Shown here piece after piece: positions 23,543 to 33,572 of a stretch of DNA of 64,000 bases (its first letter is position 1; each line of letters begins with the position of its first letter). Position numbers and translations under genes: made by a program. The notes below the pieces were generated by a model. It made no database searches and had not been told where the DNA came from. It was given only the letters and a program-made list of their open reading frames with translations. The stretch spans positions 134,001 through 198,000 of the forward strand of contig JANIIK010000610.1 of assembly GCA_027704905.1 (NCBI GenBank), written 5' to 3'. Origin of the DNA: Muraenolepis orangiensis. Lineage: Eukaryota > Chordata > Actinopteri > Gadiformes > Muraenolepididae.

Positions 23543-24239
23543 GGGAATTTACCCGTGAGCCGCAAATGCTTCGGTGAATACAGACAAAAGCAATGGATCT
23601 CAGGATCCCAGATCAGACATCCAAATGGATCAAAGATCAACATCTTACATTGAGCATGTCACAACTTGAATTCAGAAAACATGAATTTGCTTTATTTCAT
23701 TAAATCAATCTATTACATTAGCTATCTCAATCGCGCATTTTTTCACACAACTCTCCTTCTGATAGTGGCTTATTTGCTTTGGCAAGCTGGAGTGAGACAG
23801 CATATGATGCTTTCAGACTTGATTCTTGGACACTTGTGGCCTGTTTTTTTTGTACTTTCCCTTTCAGGTCCGCTAGGATCGCTGCTCTGCCGGCCCCGGT
23901 GTACTTGTCATATTTGTTTTTGTGTGAGGTGGCTTAGTGGCGGGTCAAGTTTCTAACTTTCATCACAGAAACGGTCTGTAAACATGAACATTTCATCAGT
24001 GAAAAGACATATTCTGTCTCCCACTTTTCTTGAAAAACACACCTTTCTCTTGCTCATGTTGACAGCTAGCTAACTTACATCCACGGAGCGCTGTGCTCAT
24101 CTTTTTGAAATCACTGATGGAAATCATGAAAGCAGCTTGCGAAACAACTAGGAGTCTCGTGGACGGTATCAGTACTACAAGTAAAACTCATTTTACACAA
24201 AAAGAAATTCTATAATTAAGTTCTTTCTAAATTGATCTG
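23543..24239. other. hAT-internal or intergenic DNA without recognisable ORF
   Basis: It lies between the hAT coding remnant and a possible terminus. Nothing else is recognised. Confidence 0.3.
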
Positions 24240-24300
24240 AGGGCCGCACAAAGAGGAGGTGAGGGCCTGCGGGCCGCCTTTGGCCCATCCCTGGTCTAGA
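24240..24300 (-). mobile_element. Possible hAT terminus
   Basis: GGGCCGCCTTTGGCCCATCC followed by CTGGTCTAGA resembles Charlie-type hAT ends, which pair GGCCC-rich arms. It could be the 5' end of the element at 22195-23160. Confidence 0.4.
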
Positions 24301-24398
24301 TGATGGACCTCCAAAAGCCCCCCCCCACCCCTCGCACTGGCCTGAGGGCTGTTTTAACCCCTTGAGATGAGCGGTCTAGCAGCACCCAGCTGCAGATG

Positions 24399-24400
<2 letters not shown>

Positions 24401-24474
<74 letters not shown>
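24401..24474. repeat. (AC)n microsatellite
   Basis: About 37 AC dinucleotides without interruption. Confidence 0.95.
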
Positions 24475-24476
<2 letters not shown>

Positions 24477-25189
24477 GGAGGTTATATAAATAGGATAAGG
24501 TTTTCCCATTCCCACATGTTTTGAGACTGGAAGTCGTCACTCCTCCACAGTCTCAGGAGATTGGGGGGGCAGGGAGGCTGCGGCCAGCTTGGAGGCTGGG
24601 GACTGTGGCCTTCAGCGGGCTCTCATCCGGGCTCTCATCTCATCACTTCTCATCCGACTGTGCAGCCCCATCCAGGGGCGGACCGGGACACAAATTCAGC
24701 CCGGGACGTTCAGACGCACTGGCCCACATACCGGCCCACTCGTGCAGACCACCCTTGTAGCCTACAGATCAATGATACCTCTATGCTCATACACTGTTAT
24801 GGCTCGATTCCCCAGAGTCAAGACATAACATAAAACAGACGGACAACAAGAGTAAGGTGCTAAATGAAACCTTCCTTTATTTAAGGTTTCTTAAACATGT
24901 CAGTGTCATGTGTGAAGTGTGTCAAAGTGGATATGTAGGCGTCAGTAATGTGAAAGTACAATTGGGATTAAGGACAAAGTACAGCAAATGGGGATAGTCA
25001 AAAATGGTGGCCTGTGCCTGGCTGTAAACAAAAAGAAGTGCCAATGCACATGCAGCTCCCACAGGTCAAAACAGGCTCTCCTTATATCAGCCTCTCCCAG
25101 GTGTGTCCTATTGCATTGATTTCACCTGGGAGGGAGCAAGAGAGAAAAGAGCAAGAGAGAAAAGAGCAAGAGAGAAAAAACACTGAGGT
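24475..25189. other. Intergenic DNA with a possible transposon end
   Basis: AGGGGCGGACCGGGACACAA at 24675 resembles a fish hAT terminus and could belong to the hAT copy downstream. An AGCAAGAGAGAAA repeat of three units lies at 25135-25178. No gene is seen. Confidence 0.35.
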
Positions 25190-25930
25190 GGTCCTCAGTC
25201 GATTCTTCACATATTTCAGTGTGGAGAAGGTCCTCTCACAGGCAACTTGACTGAATGATAGTGTTAGGAGGAACTTGTAGCCCAATCCAATGACATGATA
25301 GGCATCAGTCAGCTAGTTTTACTGTGACAAGACATGATGCACACAAATAGCACAGTTTTTGCAGGAGTTGCAACTGTTCTCTAGCTCCAGGTCTTCTTCT
25401 CTTCCATCCTCTCCTCCGGTTGTCCTGACATTGTATGCATCAAAATGGGGCATCTTAAGTCTTTCCCAACAGTTGGCTAGGCTTGACAGCTCAGCCTGCA
25501 GTCTTCCAGCAGTGGCTCTTTCATCATATTTCTGCAAGCATTCACTCAGCTCTTGCAATTCTTCTGTTGGAAGGCCCATTTCCATTATTTTAGGGAAATT
25601 CCGAGGATCAAGACATGCAAAGTCTGTGCAGAGTGGTCCATTTGCAGCATAGCGACTCTGAATGCTCTCTGTGACAAGGTCCACAATACCTTGATCCTGT
25701 AGTCTGCCTCAGCGTCTGACACAGGCTCATCTTCTGTCAACTCACCTGGCATGGCCTTCTTTCTCCTGACCCATTTCTCTGGGAGCACAGCCTGGACCAC
25801 AACTTCACAGTCCTCCTTCTCCTGCAGCTTGGCATTGGCCCACTCCACAAATGCATCTGCTCCTCTTTACACCTCATCAAAATCCCTGACACACTTGTTG
25901 AGGCTCTCTTGGGTCCTAATTACTAACCGA
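25190..25930 (-). pseudogene. ZMYM1-like hAT transposase remnant
   Basis: Minus-strand reading: MEWANAKLQEKEDCEVVVQA, VRRKKAMPGELTEDEPVSDA, AANGPLCTDFACLDPRNFPK, LQELSECLQKYDE, and the C-terminal hATC motif SQVACERTFSTLKYVKNRLR at about 25250. These are the conserved blocks of the TTF/ZMYM1-like hAT proteins common in fish. It is in at least three frames and 5'-incomplete, so dead. Confidence 0.8.
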
Positions 25931-25956
25931 TGGGCAGTCAGTAAGTCCATAATTGA

Positions 25957-25960
<4 letters not shown>

Positions 25961-26027
<67 letters not shown>

Positions 26028-26034
26028 TCTCTCC
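25961..26034. repeat. (CT)n microsatellite
   Basis: About 35 CT dinucleotides with rare TA interruption, followed by a TATGTG-rich stretch to about 26150. Confidence 0.95.
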
Positions 26035-26247
26035 AAATATATGTGTGTTATGTGTGTATATACCTATGTATATGTGTATGTACATGTGTGTATTTACATT
26101 TGTGTATGTGCATGTGTCTATGTACACTGTTCTGCACTTTACTGTACTGTATTCATGCTGCTGCTGCCCTACTGGCACTTTAAAAAGTTCTTTAATGCTT
26201 TTGCGCAATTCAACACATGTACATATCATCCATATGTTACTTTAACA

Positions 26248-26470
26248 TATGGATGGCAGAGAGGGCCTCAAGATGGCTGTGGCTCAAAAGAGGGGAGCCA
26301 TGGAGTCATGGTAGCTAGCTAGCCATCTGGACACAAGCTGAGGTCTGATCAGCCCCGGCTGGGTCACCTGGAGGAGGGCGTATGATGTTGCGAGACCCGA
26401 AACATCCTATGATTCCAGGAACATCACTGAAGATGTGTCCAGACTAGGCATCAGTAGATGTATGTACACA
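26248..26470 (+). mobile_element. 5'-truncated copy of R2-like LINE
   Basis: About 220 bp identical except for a few bases to 29462-29682, the last ORF codons (ASRWLWLKRGEPWSHGS in the full copy) plus 3' UTR ending GTAGATGTATGTACACAG. It is immediately followed, head to tail, by the near full-length copy. Confidence 0.88.
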
Positions 26471-29400
26471 GCGAATACCCTGAGTGATCAGTGACAGCCA
26501 GGAAAGACTGGATGACAACCATGAATAGTGTGGCGACTACTGGAGAGTTAGTGACAGCCCGGAGAGACGGCAACCGGGGCAGAAAGGGTCGGCAACCCAA
26601 TCTGCATCCTCTGAGAGGAGGAACCCAACCAAGCTATGATGAACTTAATGGAAAAATACCCCCAGGGGTGCCCGAGAGGGGGGAAGGATGAGCACCCCAG
26701 TCTGACGGACACAACGGTAACAGACCCAGGCAACGGACAAACGACTATGAGCAAGCAGTGTACATGCGGTAAAGTGGTGAGACGCAGGATGTGCCAGGCC
26801 CGGGGTCACCCCATAGTTCCCAGAACCTCCAAGTGTTGCAGACAACTCCCTCGAGCATCAAGTCTGACAAGAGGCGGATCAAATGGCCTGCAGCTAGCAT
26901 GACCTCACTTTGGAAGCAGTTCGATGACGATGTCGACCAAATTCTGGAGGCAATGGCGAAGGGAGAGGCCGACAGGAAGCTACAAGCTATGACAACAATC
27001 ATTGTCAGCATCGCAGCTGAACGGTTCGGCGAGGAGGAGAAGAAAATCACCGGAACATCTTACTCAAAGAATCAAAGAGCTGTAAGGATCCACAGCATCA
27101 GAAAGGATTCCTTTAGCTGCAGCTAAAGGAAGTCAGGGAGGTTGTCCGCAAAGCAAGGGCAAGCTCTGCTCCAGGACCAAGTGGCACTTCATACAAAGTG
27201 TATAAGTACTGTCCCAAACTCCTGCTGCGTCTGTGATAAATCTTGCGAGTCTTCTGGAGAAGGGGGAGGATCCCTGATCAATGGAGAGTGGCTGAAGGGG
27301 TATGGATCCCGAAGGAGGAAAACTCCACTCAGCTAGACCAGTTCCACATCATCTCCCTGCTGTGTGTTGAGGCAAAGGTTTTATTCAGCGCTGTTTCCAA
27401 ACGGCTGTGTACCTACCTGGCAGAGAACACCTACATTGATACATCTGTCCAGAAAGGTGGCATTTCAGGAATGCCAGGATATCTGGAGCATACCGGTGTG
27501 GTGACACAGCTTATTCGGGAGGCCAGAGAGAACAAGGGCAACCTTTCAGTGCTGTGGCTTGACATGGAGAATGCATTCGGCTCCATTCCACACAAGCTGG
27601 TTCAGTTCACTTTGACAAAACATCATGTCCCAAGCAGGTGTAGAGACCTCATCGCTGATTATTACAGCAATTTCAGGATGAGGGTCTCTTCAGGAGCAAT
27701 AACATCCAGTTGGCACAAGGTGGAGATCGGTATCATCACAGGGTGTACTATCTCTGTGACATTGTTCTCCCTAGCCATGAACATGCTCACTAAGTCTGCT
27801 GAGCCAGAGTGCAGAGGGCCCCGCACGAATTCCGGACAACGGCAACCACCCATCAGGGCATTCATGGATGACCTCACAGTCATGACAGAATCAGTCCCAG
27901 GCTGCCGGTGGATTCTGAAGGGGCTTGAAGAGCTGGTGGAGTGGGCCCGGAATGCGTTTCAAACCCGCCAAATCCAGATCAATGGTGCTGAGGAAAGGGA
28001 AGGTGGTGGACAAGTTCCGGTTTAACATCGCAGACACAGCCATCCCATCTATCTCAGAGAAGCCAGTCAAGACCTTAGGAAAAGTTTTTGACTGCTCTCT
28101 GAGAGACACAACATCTATCCAGTCGACCTGCACTGAGTTGGATGGCTGGCTGAAATCCGTGGACAAGTCAGGCCTACCTGGGAAGTTTAAAGCCTGGGTC
28201 TACCAATATGGCATTCTTCCCAGGATTCTGTGGCCCCTCCTTGTCTATGCAGTCCCTATCTCAACAGTTGAGACCCTAGAGAGGAGGGTCAGCAACCACC
28301 TCCGGAGATGGCTTGGGTTACCAAGGAGCCTGAGCAGCATTGCACTCTACGGGAACACCAACAAGCTGCAACTGCCTTTCAAATCCTTGGAGGAGGAATT
28401 CAAGGTAACTAGAGCCAGAGAAGTGGTTCAATACAGGGACTCAAGTGATCCGAAGGTGGCTAAAGCAGGGATCCAAATGAGGACTGGCAGGAAATGGAGG
28501 GAAGAGGAAGCAGTTCAAGAGGCAGAGGCAAGGCTGCGTCACAAGAGCCTGGTGGGAGTGGTCACACGAGGTCGAGCTGGGCTAGGATCCTTTCCAACTC
28601 CCCAAATGAACACCAGGGGGAAGGAAGGGTGCCGTCTTGTTCAGGAGGAGGTGAGAGCAGCAGTGGAGGAGACAAGAACCTGCAAGGCAGTGGGAATGAA
28701 GCAACAGGGAGCTTGGACGAGATGGGAGAATGCGGTTGAGAGGAAAGTGACCTGGGCTGAGCTTTGGAAAGCCGAGCCTCACCGCATCAAATTCCTAATC
28801 CAGGCAGTGTATGATGTGCTTCCAAGCCCGTCAAATCTGCACACATGGGGCATAGCAGAGACACCAGCATGCCCATTGTGTTCCAAGCGAGGAACCCTGG
28901 AACACATCCTCAGTTGCTGTACAAAGGCACTTGGAGATGGACGGTACAGGTGGAGGCATGACCAAGTCCTGAAGACCATTGCTGAAGCCATCAGCGCAGG
29001 ACTGGCGTGGTCAAAGCAGTTCCGACACTCCAAGGACACCATCGCCTTTGTCAGAGCTGGGGACAAGCCAACGTCTGCCAGAAAAACATCTGCAGGCATC
29101 CTGACGTCTGCAAGAGACTGGCAGTTGTTGGTGGACCTTGAACATCAGCTGAAGTTCCCCAGCCATATTGCAGTCACCACCCTGCGACCAGACATTGTTC
29201 TTGTGTCTGAGTCCACCAAGCAAGCTGTGCTGCTGGAGCTGACAGTCCCGTGGGAAGATCGCTTGGAAGAAGCCTTTGAAAGGAAGCTCTCCAAGTACGC
29301 AGGACTGGTCAGCGACTGTCAGCAGGCTGGTTGGAGAGCAAGGTGTTTCCCGGTGGAAGTTGGATGCAGAGGATTCGCAGCCCGTTCCTTGGTCAGAGCC

Positions 29401-29682
29401 TTCAGCAGTTTAGGCATCGAGGGAGTGAGAAAGAGGAGAGCCATCCGCAGTACCACCGATGCGGCAGAGAGGGCCTCAAGATGGCTGTGGCTCAAAAGAG
29501 GGGAGCCATGGAGTCATGGTAGCTAGCTAGCCATCTGGACACAAGCTGGGGTCTGATCAGCCCCGGCTGGGTCACCTGGAGGAGGGCGTTATGATGTTGC
29601 GAGACCCGAAACGTCCTATGATTCCAGGAACATCACTGAAGATGTGTCCAGACTAGGCATCAGTAGATGTATGTACACAGTA
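26471..29682 (+). mobile_element. R2-like LINE with restriction-like endonuclease, near full length
   Basis: Decayed N-terminal Cys/His finger (QCTCGKVVRRR near 26757), conserved SLWKQFDDDVDQILEAMAKG block at 26908, RT from about 27190 with LWLDMENAFGSIPHKL and catalytic AFMDDLTVMT near 27860, thumb, CPLCSKRGTLEHILSCC zinc knuckle near 28870, and the PD-(D/E)xK endonuclease core RPDIVL then LLELTVPWEDR near 29190-29270. This order and endonuclease type match the R2/NeSL/Hero groups. Frameshifts near 27126-27245 and 27955 break it. The last ORF (27925-29526, 533 residues) is open. Confidence 0.85.
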
Positions 29683-29830
29683 TTGTTCTTTTTATTGTTC
29701 TTTTTATTGTGCACAAATGTGCACTTTTTTTGTTTAGTGTTTTAGAAAATTCATACTGTGGGAGGGAATGGGGAGTAAGCATTCCATTGTACTTGTTCCA
29801 TATGGCAAATACAAATCTTGAATCTTAATG
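29683..29830 (+). repeat. LINE/SINE 3' tail downstream of R2-like element
   Basis: TTGTTCTTTTTATTGTTCTT and the GGGAGGGAATGGGGAG tail, as at 18918-19085. The R2-like pair therefore sits inside or next to a copy of that repeat. Confidence 0.55.
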
Positions 29831-30033
29831 CATTTAATCAATGCATGCATATTCATCTCTGTAACCATAGACATGTATGTGCATGCACGAGAGAGAGGCA
29901 AGCAGAGAGGGTGAGATGGAGGGTGAGATGGATGTGCCTTTTGGGCAGACACAACTTGTTTGTCTTGTCTGATCGGTCAGGCCCATAAAACAGGTATATC
30001 GGCCCATTGTTTTTCTATGAGGTCATACGCATA

Positions 30034-30526
30034 CTACCTAGTTAACTAGAACACTAGTAATCCCTACTGCTACCTAGTTAAATAGAACACTACTAATCCC
30101 CACTGCTACCTAGTTATCTAGAACACTAGTAATCCCCACTGCTACCTAGTTAACTACAACACTAGTAAACCCCACTGCTACCTAGTTAACTACAACACTA
30201 GTAAACCCCACTGCTACCTAGTTAACTAGAACACTAGTAACCCCCACTGCTACCTAGTTAACTAGAACACTAGTAATCCCCACTGCTACCTAGTTTACTA
30301 GAACACTAGTAATCCCCACTGCTACCTAATTAACTAGAACACTAGTAATCCCCACTGCTACCTAATTAACTAGAACACTAGTAATCCCCACTGCTACCTA
30401 ATTAACAAGAACACTAGTAAACCCCACTGCTACCTAGTTAACTACAACACTAGTAAACCCCACTGCTACCTAGTTAACTAGAACACTAGTAACCCCCACT
30501 GCTACCTAGTTAACTAGAACACTAAT
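30034..30526. repeat. 36-bp minisatellite, about 13-14 copies
   Basis: Consensus CTACCTAGTTAACTAGAACA plus CTAGTAATCCCCACTG, with scattered single-base variants (AATCCCC/AACCCC). CTAGTTAACTAG is self-complementary. Confidence 0.92.
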
Positions 30527-31339
30527 CACAATGTTAGCAGGCTCACAAAACAAACTGTTAGTTGACTAGCGACATTTCCGACGTGCGTGTATTAAAATGT
30601 ATTAAAATGTTTCGAAAGAAAAGTCAAAGCATTAGAACGTGTCACATGTTTTAACATCCAATTACTTAAATTGGCTTTTGATCATGTTCTGGCCGCCATC
30701 TAGTGGCTCAGAAAAAGATTGGCCCAAGGCCAAACTTACTTGCCGACCCCTGTCCTACACAGTCCTACCTGAATTATTCCACCTCTTAATACCATCATTT
30801 TGACGCCATGGCTCTAGAACTATACATTTAGACAGAAATGCAGTATAACCAGGTGTTGCATCACCTTAACATAGTCAAGTACAACAGAGTTATATTAGTA
30901 TTTCCGAAGCATTTATAATCAATAAATCCGCATTTACAATTAAGAGTGTTAAACTACTAGCTTTAAGATTGCTTGAAAAAATAAATAAAATAAAAGGCTA
31001 CAAAGTTTTATTAAGTCCACCAAAAGTATGTGAGCTAGTTAGTTCACTAAACAGCGCATTGTCGCACCCAAAGCAGTTTCATTTAAAAAACGTGACGATA
31101 AAGACACATAAACTGTTCACTGAAAATAAAAGAAAACAAACAAATAATTTGCATTTGTTCATGAGGATATATTTGCGACAATGGTGAGAGTGTATTCCTA
31201 GCCTTGAATGTCCACTTTGAAAAAGGTTAAACCAAAACATTTCAACAAGTCTCCTTGAGTACTTTTACTGCACAGCTGAGCTTGTATGCCAGACATATCT
31301 CTACATCTCTTGCAGAAGTATCAAATAATGTATTGTATT
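30527..31339. other. No recognised gene
   Basis: AT-rich sequence. GGCCGCCATCTAGTGGCTCA near 30690 is a common transposon-edge-like string, but no element could be delimited. Confidence 0.3.
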
Positions 31340-31785
31340 ATGTATTAATGCTGCTGCATTATTGTGTTTATTTCATGCAGGTATGTTTGTTGCTCCCATG
31401 TTTTTGGTCTATTGTGTTTTGTACTATGTGTTTATTTTATTGTTTTATTTACATGTCTAAAAATACTAATTAGCCGGTGGTGTATACATTTCCAGTGTAA
31501 CTGTAATTGTACAGTGTATTGTGATCTATTGTGACAGATTTGATATCTGAATGTTTTATAAGTACTAGTCACTCAGTTGTTTGCATGGCAGACTGAGACT
31601 GGTGTGTTGCAGACGTCCATGTGTATTAATGCTGCTGCATTATTGTGTTTATTTCATGCAGAGGAATAAATACGCCACAGTTTCGGCTAAAGACAACAAC
31701 CAAATCTCCTTGTCCATCAAACACGCACAACACAACGCAGAGTCGTAGCAAGGGTCTGCTGAGAAGTAGGCCCAGACCGGCTACA
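31340..31785 (+). mobile_element. Probable 5' LTR of Gypsy element (left edge uncertain)
   Basis: The right edge is set by the primer-binding site starting at 31787. AATAAA lies at 31664. A 40-bp segment beginning TGTATTAATGCTGCTGCATT occurs identically at 31341-31380 and 31622-31661. No 3' LTR copy was found downstream, so the left edge is a guess. Confidence 0.45.
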
Positions 31786-31786
31786 T

Positions 31787-31804
31787 TGGTGCCGTGACCC
31801 GGAT
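31787..31804 (+). promoter_or_regulatory. tRNA-His-type primer binding site
   Basis: TGGTGCCGTGACCCGGAT differs at one position from the complement of the 3' end of tRNA-His. It lies two bases after the inferred LTR edge. Confidence 0.7.
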
Positions 31805-32057
31805 CACATCGTGGATCAACACCAGCTTGGTTCACCGGAGGTTGTCGGACGTCAAAACAACAACAAAAAAGAGGTTCCCTTATGAAGGTTATATTGAAGT
31901 GGCTTTGTCACAGTTACAAGGACATTGTGTTCTTTCTGAAAAAATGTGTGTCAAGTGAAAGGAAAAGACATTGAAAAAAATGTCCATTGTTTATTGTGAA
32001 TCAGTATTTTCTGTTTTTGTTGACATTAACTAAGTTTTTTTTTAAACAAAAAAAGAG

Positions 32058-33572
32058 ATGGATTTCAATGTAATGGGGAAAGCTGTTCAAAATGTTTCTG
32101 GTTTTGGGAGGGGGGCGCAACTTCCTGGTTTGGAATTATTTAACTCTCCAGTTGCTGGTTTGGGGAGGGGTGCACCGCTGTTTAACTCTTTTGTTGCAAG
32201 TCCAGGCGACATGATGTCGCCAGCGCCCAGCTACACCCGCCCAGTTATTGTTCCAGACAATGGAGGTTCCCCAGTTCTCACCTCCACCCGTCTACCTAGC
32301 CACCCGTCCCTTACCGACAGACCTACCTTTTCACTTTCGGCCATCCCAGACAGGAGTGACCCAGCTTTGAGTGATCTCATCGCACACATCGCCCAGCAAG
32401 TGGGACAGTCTATATCAGCTCAGTTAAAGGAAGAGAGTCAAGCGAATGAAGGCAGTCAAGCACGGGTTCAGAACTCAGGTGCAGGCCAGTCGCGCGTTGA
32501 CTCCACACTTAACCTGACTGGTGTGAAGTTAGTCATGCAGTCCGATGTGAGAGAGCCTCCTGTGTACAGAGGAGATGGGTCTGACAAGCTCTCAGTGCAT
32601 GAGTGGGAGGAGCTCATGGACACGTACTTGAGGAAGAGGAGCATACAGCTGGGTGAGCAGCATCAGGAGATGTTGACTAGATTAATGGGCAAAGCCAGAG
32701 ACATTGTGAAGATAACGCTCCGTAGCAATCCGTTATTGAAGCCTCACGAGAACCCAAAAGTTATAACTGACATATTGAAACAGCATTTTGGTGGTGTGTC
32801 ATGTTCGAGTATGCCCCTTGCAGACTTCTACAGCACTGTGCCTGTAGCAGGAGAGGACCCTGTCGAGTACTGGATCCGCCTTAACAAAGCTGTTGATGCA
32901 GCTGAGGAGGGCTTGAGCAGACATGGGAGACATATTGATGATCCCCGTCGAGAAGTAACCATGATGTTTGTCAAGTATTGTCCAGATCCCTCCCTGGCTG
33001 CAGTGTTGCGGTTCAAAGCGCCAGAGAAGTGGACAGCTGGTGAAATACAGGAGCATGTTGACCGTTATCAAATCGAAATGAGAGAACAGCTGAACACCAG
33101 ACCAAACCGCCCCAGCGCAGCAAGACATGTGGCAGCTCATGTTCAAACACCTGTGCCTGAGGAGGTGTCTATGCCTAGCCTTCCAGTGTTGCCCCCAGTC
33201 CAGGCTGAAGCGAATGTCACATCTGCTCCTCAGTTTGATGGTAATTGCCTAAAGACTTTGATTGGCCTGCTTGACCGCACACTAGCTCAGAACAGCCAGG
33301 CGATGGCTCAGAACAGCCAGGCGATGGCTCAGAACAGCCAGCCGATGGCTCAAAACAACCAGCCAATGTATAGGCAGCACCCGTCTGACCAGAGAAAACA
33401 CTGCAAGGTATGCAAGTCTATGGAACACTCCACTCTAGCACACTGCTGGCGGGAGCGCCTGTGCTTGTCTTGTTTTAAGCCTGGCCATATCAAGAAAGAC
33501 TGTCAGAGTTACACTCCCGGACGGGAGGACCAGGCCGCACATTCACCTCGAGAGCAGCAGCCTTTAAACTGA
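32058..33572 (+). CDS. gag: Gypsy gag polyprotein
   Basis: 504 residues from ATG at 32058, the first ATG after the primer site. The N-terminal region is Gly/Pro-rich. The middle (about residues 165-350) is the capsid-like part, with VYRGDGSDKLSVHEWEELMD and DPVEYWIRLNKAVDAAEEGL. Residues about 410-435 hold an AQNSQAM tandem repeat. Then follow two zinc knuckle-like motifs, CKVCKSMEHSTLAHC and CLSCFKPGHIKKDC. It packages element RNA into cytoplasmic particles. It ends in the UUUAAAC slippery site and TGA. No disabling change is seen. Confidence 0.9.
   Translation: MDFNVMGKAVQNVSGFGRGAQLPGLELFNSPVAGLGRGAPLFNSFVASPGDMMSPAPSYTRPVIVPDNGGSPVLTSTRLPSHPSLTDRPTFSLSAIPDRSDPALSDLIAHIAQQVGQSISAQLKEESQANEGSQARVQNSGAGQSRVDSTLNLTGVKLVMQSDVREPPVYRGDGSDKLSVHEWEELMDTYLRKRSIQLGEQHQEMLTRLMGKARDIVKITLRSNPLLKPHENPKVITDILKQHFGGVSCSSMPLADFYSTVPVAGEDPVEYWIRLNKAVDAAEEGLSRHGRHIDDPRREVTMMFVKYCPDPSLAAVLRFKAPEKWTAGEIQEHVDRYQIEMREQLNTRPNRPSAARHVAAHVQTPVPEEVSMPSLPVLPPVQAEANVTSAPQFDGNCLKTLIGLLDRTLAQNSQAMAQNSQAMAQNSQPMAQNNQPMYRQHPSDQRKHCKVCKSMEHSTLAHCWRERLCLSCFKPGHIKKDCQSYTPGREDQAAHSPREQQPLN
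33563..33569 (+). promoter_or_regulatory. -1 ribosomal frameshift site UUUAAAC
   Basis: TTTAAAC lies in gag phase as T TTA AAC, directly before the gag TGA. Pol is in the -1 frame and stays open through the site, so slippage gives a gag-pol fusion. This heptamer is one of the most efficient known. The downstream structure was not folded. Confidence 0.8.
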
